A DNA stretch of 64,000 nt from Dryomyza anilis (GCA_951804985.1 OX638134.1:9321017-9385016); one strand, 5' to 3'. Positions 12,001 through 27,000 are shown, numbered from the stretch's first letter. Notes: generated by a model not told the origin, from the sequence alone. A program made the numbers and translations.

Positions 12001-15000
12001 AAACCCAAACGATTGGCGCTCGGTGCATAACCACCGCTGGGCAAGAATTCCAAACAATGCACCGGCGCATCGGATATTTGCAGCGCATAGTGTAATTGAA
12101 TTTTGTCGTCGCAGGTTTTTGTCGTCACTTTATAGATTAATATTAAAGTTGAGTATATTTTTGGATTCAGATAGCGCGTGAATTTATCGAGATCTTGGCG
12201 ATATGAAACGGCCAGAAATTGCGACGCGCTGTCGCAGTCTTTGGGCTGTGGCGCCCAGGCAAGTGACTTGATGGGTGCGCCAATGAAGGCGCAGTGTTCA
12301 TCTGCAATAAATAATGCAATTTATAAACGAAGGAACAAATTTATAAAAGCATAAAAAATTAAAAAAATATTTGAAAAAATTATAAATCAATTAATAAATA
12401 CTATTAATTATAAAAATAGTAACCTTTCATTGTCAACGTCTCGAAACGTTGGAACTGTCGCCATTCCGTAGCCACAGCAGTGGCACCAAAAGTACAAGAC
12501 GGACATTTTCTGTCTGCAGCATAGTTTAATTTCATAGATTCGCGTTCTCGCGGCAATAAATGCTCCAAATTAACATCGTCCGTTAAGCCATGCAGACTGT
12601 AGCTGACACGAGCGTAGTCATAAAGCATATCAGTTGTGTAGTTGCCTGTGAGGCTGCAAGATTTAAGCAATTAATAAATATGATAGATTATGAATTGTAT
12701 AAATAAAATAAATAAAAACAATTTTAAAACTTACAAATGCTTCCATTTAACATAAGACTCCAGTTTGACTGCAGCAGAACGCACGGGAAATACTAAAAAA
12801 AAAAAAACAAATTAAACCAAAAAATTACAATAAATATTAAATAAAATTACACCATTTTATTAATTCTTACATGTCTTGCGATCCAAACATTGACGCACAA
12901 TAAATGAATTATGATTATTTCGTATTTTCAACTTTTTCATTAATTTCTTCGTTCTTTTGCTGGTATCCATACTTCTGACAGATGCACCATCACCACCTAC
13001 TTCTCCATCTTCCTCTTCGTTGGAATTTACACCCGACGAGCCCTCATCATCTGATGATTCACTCTCACCATCTAGATTACAATCGGAACTGTCGCCCTCG
13101 AAATCCTCATCACGCGGTCTATGTGTGGATTCTACATGCTCGAGCGCTGCTTCTCGCGTCGCATAGACTTTCGCTACCGACTTGAAACATGCCGTACAGT
13201 GATAACCAGGTTTTGGTATAAATTTACATGACTCCATATGTAGCTGCATGGTCACCAGATCGGTTGCGGTAAATCTACATGATTTTTGTACACAGAAACC
13301 CTTGTCGAAACTTTGCAAATCCTCAGCGAACTTTGTGGGAAAGTCCTCAGTGATGGGTGGATGGTATTTTATGAACTGTTATAAGAAAATAAGTCATTTA
13401 GAATAAAACGGCTGATAGGTATAGGTAACATTTTGTGAAAATTATTATTTAGTTAATAAAAAAGTGATTAACAAAAGTTTTATGTACAAGCTTTTTAAAA
13501 AAAATGTTTGAAAAAGCTTTTTTTTAATTTTCAGAACAGTTTTTTGCAAAAATAAATGTTTAGAAAAAGCTTTTTGTAAAAAAAAAACTTTTTAGAAAAA
13601 GCTTTAGGTAAAAAAAAAATTCTTAGAAAAAGCTTTTTGTAAAAAAAAACTTTTTAGAAAAAGCTTTTTGTAAAAAAAAATTTTTTAGAAAAAGCTTTTC
13701 GTAAAAAAAACTTTTTAGAAAAAGCTTTTTGTAAAAAAAAGACTTTTTAGAAAAAGCTTTTAAAAAAAAAACTTTTTAGAAAAATTAAATTAATTTATTA
13801 AAGCTTTTATAAAAAAGAAAATGTTTATAAAAATATTATAAAATATTATATTTAAAAATGTTGTTTGAAAAGCTTTTTGTAAAAGCTTTTTTTATTTTAA
13901 AAATATGTAAAAAAAAATTAGTAAGTTTTTTGAAAAAGTTTTTTTTAGAAACAGATTTTTGTAAAAAATTTTCTTTTTAAAATAATATTTCTGAAAAACT
14001 TTCTAATTTATTAAATATGTTTGTAAATCTTTTAATTTACCATAATATCTTTTTTTATATCCAATATTGTGTATTGCATAAGGTTTTAATATAAACTAAA
14101 AATTTAAATAATAAAACAAATTTTTAATAAAATGAAAGTAAATCTAAATACTTTACTAAAAGCTCTTTAGAAAAAATGAAAATTACTAAAACTTTTTACG
14201 GCAAAGCTTTTTTTGCAAAAGCCATTTTAGTATAAAAGCTTTTAGTTCAAAGCATTTATATAAAAGCTTTTAGTACAAAGCGTTTATATAAAAGCTTTTA
14301 GTTCAAAGCATTTATATAAAAGCTTTTAGTTCAAAGCATTTATATAAAAGCTTTTAGTTCAAATCTTTTGTATAAAATCTTTTAGAAAAAATTAAAATAA
14401 AATTTAAAAAAAAGAGAAACTAACTCACCCGATAAGCATCAAATTCCGCTGCCGCTGCACTTAACGAATCCTCTTCAATTTTTTTCAAACTAGTTTCCGC
14501 TCTGCAAATTAACGACACCATTAATTACAGTTAATATTTAAAATTTTAATTTATTTTTAAATAAAACTCACTTCATTACAGACACCCGCTTGACGCGGCC
14601 CACATTATTGAGCACCTCTGCGGATGAGTTCAGATCGGCAGTAGACTCATTGAGCGCCGCAGCCGCAGCAGCCTCCTCATTTATGGTGGCCAAGCGCACA
14701 GGACAGGTGCGCACATGCACGGGCAGCGTTAATTTGGCATAACTATTTTCGCAATATGGACAATTGAGACGCGTCTTTTTAAGTTCCTCCGCCGAAATAC
14801 CACACGTATCTAAATGCAACAACAGTCCCAGACCGGATCGATAAAGCCGCCCGCAGAGTCGACAAGTGAGACCCTTCACTTTGGTGCTTTTATAGAAATT
14901 AATAATGGCCGTTAGGACAACCGAACGCAAAGATATATCCTGCAATATATATGAATATTTTTAATAAAAGTTTAAAGTTTTATTTTACCTTGCAAAAGTA

Positions 15001-18000
15001 AAACACCGCTTTTTATACAATAATATTTTGATCAATATGATAACCATTTAAAAAGCAGCATTGTACTTTTACAACGCCTTTTTACTGAAAATACACATAC
15101 CATAGCTGGCTGTTTGCCATGCTCCCAACCGATGCCGTAATGTTCACTCAAATGACTAATCCATTTGCCCTTTGTCGTTTTGGCCATACAGAGACCACAT
15201 TGCAGTAGACCTGCCGTCGCTGCACCCTCCGGTTTGCTCACTGTAAGCGCTTCATCCGTATCCAATTGTTCCCGTTTGGTTATTAGCAGCAAACGTGGAT
15301 TATATGGTTCATGTATAACTTCCCTTTTTATGGACTTCTCCGTTGTATCATCCAGTTGACTCGCAATCAGCATCAAATTTTTTGGTTTGCGTCCACGTTT
15401 TTTAGGTCCAACAACTGGTGTTTCATTGGTTGTGGAGTCGACTGCATCCGAAAGATTCGCTTTGCCAGCAGTCGAATTAAGTTCACTGCATGCTGTGCCT
15501 TCTAATTTGATTTTTGGTTTACGTCCACGTTTCTTTGGACCAGCAGTGGTGCTGACATCACATTCTTTTTCAATCTCTACTTCTTCATCTACTGGGTGTG
15601 CTGATTCAAGAATCAGCGAGTCATCAGAGAGTATACGACGTTTACGTCCACGTTTCTTTGGACCAGCTTCTTTTTCTATTTCTTCATCTACTGGTTTAGA
15701 TGATTCAATCTGAATCAGTTTGTCCGGCAAGTCTTCAGAGAGTATTTTACGTTTACGTCCACGTTTTTTTGGTTCCACAGACGTAGCGACTTTGTCCACG
15801 GATAATGTGCTCGTTTTAGAAAAATCTTTCTCAACAGCTTTATTTGATTTAATGTCGTCTGTATTTTCGGAAATCTTGTCAGAAGTGTCTGCAAAAGAAA
15901 TTTTAGGTTTGCTGCGCTCAATTTCGCAGACATCTTTCTGCATTTGTTCCGCAGTTGCGATTTGATTCTTTTCATTGCAGTCTTTTAGCGAAACCTCTGT
16001 AGTATGCGAAATATCATCTTCTTTATCTGTATTGCTGCTACTTATAACCCGCTTTCTTTTAAGACCAGTCTTTTTATGCTCTACACTAAGTTTTACTTTG
16101 GATTTTTTCTCATCTGTTGACAACTCTTTTATAAATATTTCAGGCGCATGCTCCACTGTTTTCGTTGTGCTACTTGTTGCTTTTGTTTCCGTCTCACTAC
16201 TTTTTGTTGGTTTTGATTTTATATTCGTTGTGAAAAACTCAATTATAGACTTTGGCGACTTTCGTCTACTACGACCTTCCAAGGAATTATTATCTATCAC
16301 AGATTTTTCTATGTTCGCTTTGCGACCACGTTTTTTAATCACTATTGGTGTCGTCGTCGTTGTTGTTGTTGGCGTACTCTCCTTTGTCATCGACAAGTCA
16401 CTTTGTGCTTTTGACTCAGACTCAGCTAACACGGGGCTATTCATGTCCAGTTCCTCATCAGTAACTTCATGTAGCCTAGATGAACGTTTACGTGTTTTTC
16501 TTTGTTCGGGTGTCAACGTCTTTTCTGGAATTGGCTTCAATGGTGCAGCTTTATTTGGAGTAGATGTTAATGTTATATCCTCGAAGAAGTTCTTTGGTTT
16601 TCGACCACGTTTTCTAGGCAAAGGAGTTTCAATCGTTGTCTCATTCTCAGAATCTGTAAATTTCTTTGCAGCAACTACGTCAACTGGTTCCAAAAGAACA
16701 TCCTCAACTTGGTTTGGCTTCTCTTGTGCGTCTACTTTTAGTGGACTTATTAAACTCTCTGTGTTCAGAGTAGACTGTAGAGTTATGTCAGTAATGGAAG
16801 TCTTTGGCTTTCGTCCACGTTTTTTTGTCAATGGCGTTTCTTTAGTTGTTTCGCGGTCAGAATCTGAAACGTTCTTCGCAGCTAGAACGCCAACTGCTTC
16901 CACAATAACATCATCAACCTCTTTTGGGATCTCTATTGATTGTGTGTCTACTTTCACTGGACTTAATGTCTCTGCATTTGCATTAGACGTTGATGTAATG
17001 TCATCGAATAATATCTTAGGTTTTCGTCCACGTTTCTTAGCCAACGTAGTTTCTTCTGTTGTTTCATTCTCGGAATCTGTAATGTTCTTTACAGCAGGTG
17101 CGACAACTGGTTTCAAAAGGACATCATCAACTTGTTTTGGTATCTCTGTTGATTGTGTGTCTGTTTTCACTGGACTTAAACTCTCTGTATTTGCAGTAGA
17201 CGGTGTTGGAGTAGACGTTGATGTTAAGTCGTTAAAGAATTTCTTTTGTTTTCGTCCACGTTTTTTAGTCAACGTAGTTTCTTCCGTTGTTTCATTCTCG
17301 GAATCGGTAACGTTCTTTACAGCATATGGGACAACTGGTTTCAAAAGGACATCATCTACTTGTTTTTTGATCTCTGTTGATTGTGTGTCTACTTTCACTG
17401 GACTTAAATTCTCTACATTTACAGTAGACGGTGTTGAAGTAGACGTTGGTGTTATGTCATCAAAGAATTTCTTAGGTTTTCGTTCACGTTTTTTAGTCAA
17501 CGAAGTTTCTTCTGTTGTTTCATTCTCGGAATCTGTAACGTTCTTTACTAATGCTTCCACAATAGCATCATCAATCTGTTTTGGAATCTCTGTTGATTGT
17601 GTGTCTATTTTCACTGGATTGAAAATCTCTACAGTTGCAGTAGACGGTGTTGGAGTAGAGGTTGATGTAATGTCATCGAAGAATTTCTTAGGTTTTCGTC
17701 CACGTTTTTTAGTCAACGACGTTTCATTTGTGGTTTCGCTGTCTGAATCTGAAACGTGCTTCACAGTTTGATCGACAACTGGTTCCACAATAACATCATC
17801 AACTTGTTTTGGACTCTCTATTGTTTGTGTCACCACTTTTAGTGGACTTAAATTCTCTGTGTGTTGAAATGGATTATATATTATTTCAGTAACACTACTT
17901 GAATCATTTAATTTCAAGGGTTGTGGTTCAACAAAGACGTGTTCTTTATTTACAACGTCCACAGGTTCTTTTTGCAAGATGTCTACGCTATCAGCCTTCA

Positions 18001-21000
18001 GTTGCTTTGTCGTTTCTTTCTTCTCATCACTCATATTCGAATATGTTCTTTTATTAGAATTTTTATTGGCTAACTCTTTGAAAGAACTATTAATGTTAGT
18101 ATCTTGTCGATTATCTAGCACATCATCATCATCGTCGTCTGCTGGTGATGTATCATCTGTGATGTCCGTTTCGTCAGGCACTGTTTTCTGCGCCAACTCC
18201 CAACGTTTTTTCAGTGGCATTGTCTTTTTTGTTGTTGCAACTTTTTTCTGCATATTCTGCTTTACCAATGCTTCGTGTTTTGCTGTCGTCGGTGCTGCTG
18301 CTTTACCCGTAGTCAACCATTCTTCTAACATGCCAGTCGCAGATTTATTAATTGTCGTATCTCGACGTTCTATCTCATTGTTTGGTAGTCTCTCATTACA
18401 GCTTTCGTCTTCTTCCTCTTCGGCGCTTGTAGCTGCTATAAGTATTTGCAAATTCTTCTGCAATTTACTTGCATTTGGTGATGTTTCATCAAAACCGAGA
18501 AATTCTGTTACGCCTTCATCGGCATCTATTACATCACGTTCGTCATCAGAATCTGTTTCTGTATCCAATGGATTATGACCGCCCCACCGTTTGATGTCAT
18601 CCATAGTTTTACGCAAACGTTTGCGACACGTCGTTTTACTAGCCAACATATCCTGTGAACTCTCCTCTTTGGCAGTCTCGTCCAAAGATTCTCGTGCGGT
18701 ACTGCTCTGATCAAGATCACTTTGTGTGTCCGCAGATGGGTTTGATTCAAGCTTTGACCTCCTCGCATAGAACTTCTTTTGTGGTGTTTTGCACATACTT
18801 TCAGGATTTATTTGCACTGAATCTTTGGCAAGTGTATCAAAAATCGTTGAAGAATTTGCAATTTCAATGTCTTTACTAATTGTTGTCTCTAGATTGTGCT
18901 GTGTTAATGTGCTTGAATCAGTAGGCTTTAATTCTCTTTCAGCCGTTCGAGATTTTGAACGTCGTGTAAGTATTTTCTTTTTATTGGAGTATTTGGTAAC
19001 TTCTGTTGTATCAGTTGAAATATTGGTTTGACTTAATTCTAACGTTTCAGTTTTCTTAGAATCGGAGATATTGCTTATATTTACGGTATTTACTAATTCT
19101 ACATCGAGATTTTTTGAATTAGAGCATCTTTTCTCTTTATTATTGTTCTCATTTTCTTTCGTGACATCAATTAAAGTACTTTCTGCACTCAACAATGAAG
19201 GAATATTTTTTTCAGTATCTGTGATAGTTGAACTATTATCCAAACTCTCTAATTCTCTTTCGACAGTACGAAATTTGGAGCGTCGTGATAGTTTTGTTTC
19301 ATTTTCCATTTTTTGAGTTTTCCCCGAGTCTTGTACGTTGATTTGAGATTCCATGTTTTGAAAGGTACTTGTCGTATCATCAGCTACTTTTGTGTTATCA
19401 ATTTCTGCCGATTGATTGCTCTTGTTCGTAGCTTTGTCTATGGTCTTCTCTAAATCATCTTGACTTTTACTAAGCACTATTTTCTTGACCGTTTTTTCAG
19501 TTTCCAAACTGTCGACAACCACTTTGCTTGTATTTGCTGACAAATTACCGATAGAACTTGTCTTACTCTTCTCTAAATTTGTAGTATCTGTACTGTTAAG
19601 AGATTTCTCTAAAAGCTCTTTATTCGTCTGCTCACTAGAGTCTTCCTTAGGTTTAATATCATTTTCTAATTGCTTAACCAATGCCTTAATTCCCAACGTC
19701 GAAACTTCCACGGGCTTAATCGTTTCTAGTGATTGTCGCTTAAATGGTATCTTAGGCAACTCCAAAATTCTCTCCTCATCGTCTTTTGGTGGCTGTATAA
19801 GAGAAACTAAAGCCTTTGCAGCCTCAGTTTCATCGTTTGCTTGTTGTTGATCTTCATCAATATTTTTGGATGATTTCAACAATCTTTTGAGTTTAATAGG
19901 TGTTGTGGTTTTTGGATATGTGAGTACTTTTAATACATGTTGATGTGCTGCTTTATTTACGGGCTCTGTTGTTAAAGTTGTAGGTGGTTCATTTTCCTTT
20001 GTTATTACTTCAGGCATTTCTATGGACGGATTTTCTAAATCTTCATTAATTTGTGCGTTTACTAAGGACTCATTTACCACTGTAACTACTTCAACAGCGG
20101 CTTGATTAATAATTATTTTCTTTTCTTTACTAGCATCTGCTGATGTCTCGGTTGTTCTTTTACGTTGTACTAAATTTATTTTACCTTTTTTAAGTCGGGG
20201 CAGTCGTTTAGCAACATTGCTTAATGTCTCAGTAGAAATATTACTTGATTTCTCTGTAGTTTCATCATTGGAAACTTTTCTTTTCGTTGTTGATAACTGT
20301 ACGTTGTTGGTATTATCGGTAGCTAAAAGCTGAGTTGTTTTTTCTAGATCAGTAGCATTATCTACGCTTTTTTGTGTTAACTGTTTGACTGCTACGGTAT
20401 CTTGCTTTTCATCGATTGTAATTAGTATTGGATCGTCCTTTTCGTTGTCTTTACTATGAGCTTCTACGGGGTCAACAACGCAGACATGGGTTAAATTCTT
20501 TATTTCTTCGTCCGCATTTTTGTTCTGTGCATTGTTTACTGAATGCTCGTCTAAGATTGTATTCTCCGTTGCATCTTTGATATTTAAAGTTGAAGCCTTT
20601 ATGTTTTCTAAACTGTTTGGATTATTTGTAAAATCCTTAGTAAGAGCTTCATTCGCGTTCGTTTTAGATTCCTCTATGCGGACATTACTTGTGCTCTCTG
20701 TAGACTCAATCTTGAGAACTTTGATTATGGTCGTTTTATACTCTTTCTTACCGACACTGTTTGATATAGTTGGGAACTCCTCGTCGCCTTCATTTATTGA
20801 ACTCTTTTCAGACTTCGCATTGTCGACTGTAATTGAACTGTCTGAAGGCTTTTTCATAAAGACTTTGCTTGTGGTCTTTGCAGAGTCTACATCCTTTTTG
20901 ATGTCTTTGTTCTTTGTCTCTACTTCCTCGATGATTGTAGTATTTTCAGAATCCACGATGCCGGCTTCATTCGAAGCCTTTCTATTGACATGAATCAAAA

Positions 21001-24000
21001 TTTTCCCCGTGCTGTTGTCGACTTGGGCTGCTTCTATTTCAGACACATCGTTTGGCTTTTCAGCGTCTTTTGGCGCAATTATTTTCGTTATTTCTGTTAC
21101 TTTATTCAATGTATCGGATATTTTAGAAGTTATTTCAATCTCCTGTGAGTTAACTGTTTCTTTGTTGGACTGTTTTATCCTATCTTCTTTTAGAGTATCT
21201 TTGCAAGCCACCTTTTCTATAATCTTCGAAAAGCTGCCATCTATAATTGGTTCTTTCTTCAGACTAGCTAAGGGTTGATACTTATCTGCTGTAGCAATTA
21301 TTTGTGGTCCTTCTTCTATTGCTATGGTCTCTTGCTTTTCTACCATTATTTGTGTCATTATCGCTGTTGCGTCCAGAGATTGGCTGGCTATATTTGCTGT
21401 GCTACTCCGCCTTACACCGCCTGTGCTCATCCGAACAACAGATCTTTTTGGCATTTGTATTGCTGAAGTTGACAACTGTTTTGACACAGTACAATTCTTC
21501 GGCATAGGTGCTGCCTCATTTAGTTCTGCCAATGTTGGCTGCAGGACAGGCGATTCACTAAATAAGGCAAGTGAAGCAATAAAATCCACAGCCGACAATG
21601 TAGAATCCGTTGGTGGATTATCGTATATACAAACGGCAGCAGCTTTTTTTCTAATTGGAATTTTTGGCAACCTCGAAGTACCAACATCTTCCAGTTTGAT
21701 CAAAGGAGCTGCTACTACTTCAACATGTGCCTTAGCAGCCTCCAATTTTGAAGTACTTGGAAGACTTTCAGTTTTAATAGGCGGTGTGCTCAACGCATTT
21801 GAATCCAAAACTTGTGTCTCTATTTTTGGCTCAATTTTAATTTTTGTCGCTTGTAAGTTATTTGAACTTGGTTGCTTTTTAACAAGTAAAATATTTTGAG
21901 GCTTTTTCGAGACGTCTTTTTCAGGTTTAACTAAACTGATAGTGTTTATCATAGATTTATCATCGACGACAATAATCTTGGTACCTGCTAAATTCTCTCC
22001 AGCAGTTTGCACCGGCTTGGCGACTATATTTGACATGTGTTTGTTGTCACTGCTTGATTCTGTTTTAATAATTGCTTCCGTCGGTTGTGTCTCAATCGCT
22101 TCCTGTTTTATTTTCTGTTTGAGTTGTGTCTTTTGTACCGCTTGTGATTTTATTTGTCTCGCCAGCGCAGCCATTTTCTCCTTGGACATGCGTAATTTAT
22201 CCGCGGCAACAATGAATTTTTTTGGTTGCATTGCATTTACCACGACCACGCTTTGTTGCGGATCTGTGCTGACAGTGGCACCGATGGCGGGCAGTTCGGT
22301 GGTTTCCGTTTTTTCCAGCTTGATTTCGATGGGACGTGGAAAATGTATGGGACGTGTAGCTTTTTGTGCTGTGGCATTTGTCGATTTCATTTCACCTGGT
22401 TGACCCAAACCAAAGACGGTTAAATCAATTTTTTCATCCTGCGAAAGCACTTTGTCCTCGAGCACAATGAGACTCTTAGAATGGAGAGGTTTAACGTCGC
22501 TTTTTATAGGTGGTTGTGGGTCAGAATGTTGCTGAGGTGGTTGTGGTTGTTCAGGAAGTTGTTGCGGTTGATCAGATAGTTGTTGCGGTTCTGTTTTTTG
22601 TTGTTGTAATTGTTGTTCTTGTTGCGGTTGTTGTTCTTGCTGTTGAAGTTGTTGCTTTCCTGATTGTTGTTGTGCTGATTGTTGCTGTTGTGATTGTTGC
22701 TGTGCTGAGTGTTGTTGTGCTGATTGTTGCTGTAGTTGCGGAATTTGAAAGTGTTGTCGTTGCAAACGTTGCTGTTGTTGCTCATAAAATAGCTGCTGCA
22801 ATTGTTGCTGACGAAGTTGTTGCTGATGTCGATGTTGTTGTGACTGTGGATGTTGTTGTTGTTGTATTTCCTCTTGTGATTGTTTTGTTTGTAGCTGTGG
22901 ATGCTGTTGTTGCTCTGACTGTTCTTGTAGATGTTGTTGTGGATCTGTATCTTGTTGTGGATGTTGTTGGTGTGCTGGTTCTTCCTGTGGTTGTTGTGGG
23001 CATGCCATAGTAACAAAATATTGCTGAAATGACGACACATTTTGCTCAGTTTTTAGTGGAGAATTTTGATTTTGCATAGCAAATGGTACTTTTAAAGTGG
23101 AGATTTTTGGCAATGGCGCTTCCGGCGGCAACGTTGCATTCGGATAATAGCTTTTGAGTGGTGAGAAATCGACAAATTGCGACGCCTGTGTAGACTTTGC
23201 TGCCGAATAATGACAGCGAATAGAAGCCTTCGGAATGTTCGCTGTATTTGTGGAGACATCTTTAGTGACATCTTTAGAGACATTTTTAGCGACATCTTTA
23301 GCGACATCTTGAGAGACTTTCTCAAGAGGCTTTAATAAAATGGAAGAAGAAGAAGGAGGAGTGTTTAACCATGCAGCAATAGCAGAAGGAGTGGGAGATG
23401 TTGAAGTAACTTTTGTTGGACTTTCACATTTCGTCGGCATAGTTGTAGGCAATTTGATCGGTGATAACGTTCGGCTGACGCTACTGCGAATAGAAGCCTT
23501 CGGAATGTCCGCTGAATTTTTGGTGACATCTTGAGAGATTTTCTCAAGAGGCTTTAATAAAATGGATGAACGAGAAGAAGAAGAAGGAGGAGTGTTTAAC
23601 CATGCAGAAATAGCAGGGGAAGTAGTAGATGTTGAAGTAACTTGTGTTAGACGTTCACAATTCGTCGGCATATTTGTTGGCACTTCAATGTGTGGTAACG
23701 TTCGGCTGCCGCTACTACTGCTGCCACTACTGCTGCCACTACTGCTGCTACTACTGCTGCCACTACTGCTAAAATCTAAAACACGCGAAATTTCTTGTGG
23801 TGTTTTAGGTGGCGTACGTTTCAACGGAAGTTGCAGCGGTTTTGTATCTAGAACAGTCGCAGGTGATTTCATTGGTGTTGCTTTTGGCAACAGACGTTTG
23901 AGAGTTGTTGCGACTTTTGGCGTCTCATCGGCAGGCATTTTCAAAATCAAATATTGTTTGGAAGTTGATGCAGCAGCGCAAGTTCGGGTTTTTTTTGGTA

Positions 24001-27000
24001 CTTTATGTGTTGCTTTTGATGTTCCTGTTCCTTTTGTTGTAGCTGCTTTTGTTCTGCTGACTGCATCTGTTGTCATTGCAGACGCTGTTGTCGTTGGCAA
24101 TTTGGCGAATGTGGGTGATGTTGGTGCTTTTGTGAGCAATTTTTCTTTTAGCATTTGTTTAACGTGTTGCATGCGTTCAGCGAATGATAAATTTTGCAGG
24201 AATTCTGCAGTTGCTTCTGGTGTTTTTTCGATATTTGGTTTTGAAACTGTAAGTGAAATAAAATTAATAAAAAAATAATACTTATATGAAACAATTGAGT
24301 ATAAAAATCACAAAAAATATTAATAAAAATATTTAAAAATAAAAAAAAAATATTTAAAATTATTTCTGATAACAAAAATCTATTGCATTTTAAAGGTGCT
24401 TGTATCAAAAATGTGAATTTCACAAATTAAATAAAAAATAAATCGCTCATACTTAGTAGCATTTCAATGGAGAATAAAGCCGTTAAATGAATTGATCCCA
24501 TTCAAAGAGATCTCAGGTTCAAAATAAGTGTCGCAAAAATTATATTTTTTTATTATGAAAATATGATAGGCACTTGTATTTTAAATGCAAATAAAAGACG
24601 TAAAACAATTTAATTTAAAACAAATATTTTCAACATAAAATTAAAAACAATTTTATAATAGCTATGTTCCCGTAGTTTTTGATCCTTATCCGCTGTTTAA
24701 TTTTTCTCGCCCATAATTCATTATATGGAAGACATTAAACTGTAGGTCCCACCAAATGCAAATATAACACGCACAGCTCAAAATGGTGAGAGAGCTCGGT
24801 CTAAGTTCTTATAGGACTGTAGCGCCTAACTATTATTAATAGACAAGAGTTCACGGCAGCGAACGGATGGGAAGGAATAACATTAAAACTCGATAAATCC
24901 AATTGAAATTATGTTATTTATAAAAAAAAAACTAATAAAATCCAACAAAAAAAAAATTCAATAAAAACCAAAAAATACGGTGTTGATTTAAAAAAAAATC
25001 CGTTTTTTTTTCCAGCCCTGCCTAAACCACTTTTGTATAGAGTCGAACAAAATAAAAAAAGAATCAATCAGTCGGGCGTGTTCCTCGGCGTTATGCTCTG
25101 GGCACACACAGATTTAAATTATTTCAATTTTACACCTTGACTTCTTGTTCTGGTTTGGAATGGTATATCGTCACTATCATGCCAATTGCGTTTTTTTACA
25201 TTTTTGAATGTAGTTTATCCTCAAGTATGCTGTGCGAAAATCGCGTGTCATTTTGTTGGGTATTTCTAGCCACAAAAGACAAAACCAAAAGGGCGAATTT
25301 GAAAAATTGAAAATCTTGTCATGCCAAAAGGGGAATCTTTTCGTTTTTTCGCTATAACTTTTTATTGGTATAAGATAAAATAGTGGTGTAAAAGCATTTA
25401 TTATTTGTTTTGAAAACACCTATCGAACTGCATCATTATTTAAAAATATGTTGCCAAACATTTTTTTCCTGCTAATAACAAATGGCAAATTAATGTTTGA
25501 CAAAATATTTTTAATTAATGATGCAGATCGATAGGTGCTTTAAAAACAAAAAATAAATGCCTTCACATCACTATTTTATCTTGTACCATTAAAGAGTTAT
25601 AGCAAAAAATGAAAAGATTCGCCCTTTTGGCATGACAAGATTTTCAATTTTTCCAATTTCTTCGTTTTTTTGCTATAATTTTTTTATTGGTGCAACATAT
25701 AATAGTGGTGTTTAGGTATTAATTTTTTGTCTCAAAGCCGATCTAAATAATTTGTAAATAACTTGATATTTAGGGCTGTGATATTTCTGGTAACCATCTT
25801 TGTTTACTTAGTGTGCATTCCATATATTTAGAACTAGTTATAAAAGACCATTGTACATTGTACCATTAAATAAAATTAATTAAAAATAAAAAATAAAACG
25901 TGACCATTGCCGGGATTCGAACCGTCTTCCAGCGTGTGCGTGTAAAAAGTTATGATCGACATTTTACACACTCAGCCACATACACAATTCTATCAATACA
26001 TACAAATAAACTACTATAGATACATTTTTTGATAACAAAAAGTTTTTTTTATAAAATTTTAACTTTTCAAGTTAAAATTTTATAATTTGTTATAACAAAA
26101 AATTATAAAACAAAATTAAACTTATTTAAAAAATATATAAAAAATATAAAAAATATATAAAAATATATAAAAAAATATATAAAATATATATAAAATATAT
26201 ATAAAAAATATATAAAAAATATATAAAAAATATATAAAAAATATATTAAAAATATATAAAAAAATATATAAAAAAATATATAAAAAATATATAAAAAATT
26301 TATAAAAAATATATAAGAAATATATAAGAAATATATAAAAAATATATAAAAAATATATAAAAAATATATAAAAAATATATAAAAAATTTATAAAAAATAT
26401 ATAAAAATTATGTCTTGGATTGCATTATGTCTTGGTAAGTTTGGTTGTTAATTATGCGCGACAGATCCAGTTTTGTGCACTGTTTTCCTCTGTTAACTAC
26501 AATCTGTAAAATTCCACTTCCACATAACCAATGTTTTCGGCAGCGACGCCAGTAAACTCGGAAGTAATCTCTATTAAAAATGTATACTCTCTGGTAGAAC
26601 AAAAAAAAAAAAAAAACAAATACATTTCTATGAAATTCTTAAATTTCAACTTTTTTTTGTAATTGGTATTGTGAAAATGTAGTTGGTGACTTTAAGTTCT
26701 ACAAACGACGATTTATACAAAAAATATAAAAAAATTTTAAAAATTAAAAAAAAAAAAAGAAAAAAAAACTTTATAAAATTATAAAAAAAAAATAAAAAAT
26801 ATAAAACAAAATTATAAAGTCAGTAGTAAAATTGTCCAGCAGAAGCCCTGCTATAACATCTTAGCATGCTCAATAAACATTCTGACATCAAAAGCCTTCT
26901 TAGCACCAATCGATTTGTTGACTATTTCTAATATTTTTCATATACAAAAGCACAAAGCACACCTTCTACGGAATGCTAACAGTAATGAGTTCAACTATTT

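Noticed and set aside
15975..17771. 598-aa open frame on the plus strand
   Set aside because: It is the antisense of the repeated AT-hook region. The minus strand carries AT-hooks and conserved exon junctions, and the plus-strand frame only mirrors the 3-base periodicity.
22504..23040. Asn/His-rich and Val-rich frames opposite or offset to the Gln tract
   Set aside because: A CAA/CAG repeat opens all frames. Only the frame continuous with the AT-hook and WD exons is supported.
25905..25990. Functional tRNA gene
   Set aside because: A and B boxes are present but the acceptor arms do not pair; the same holds for 28443-28521.
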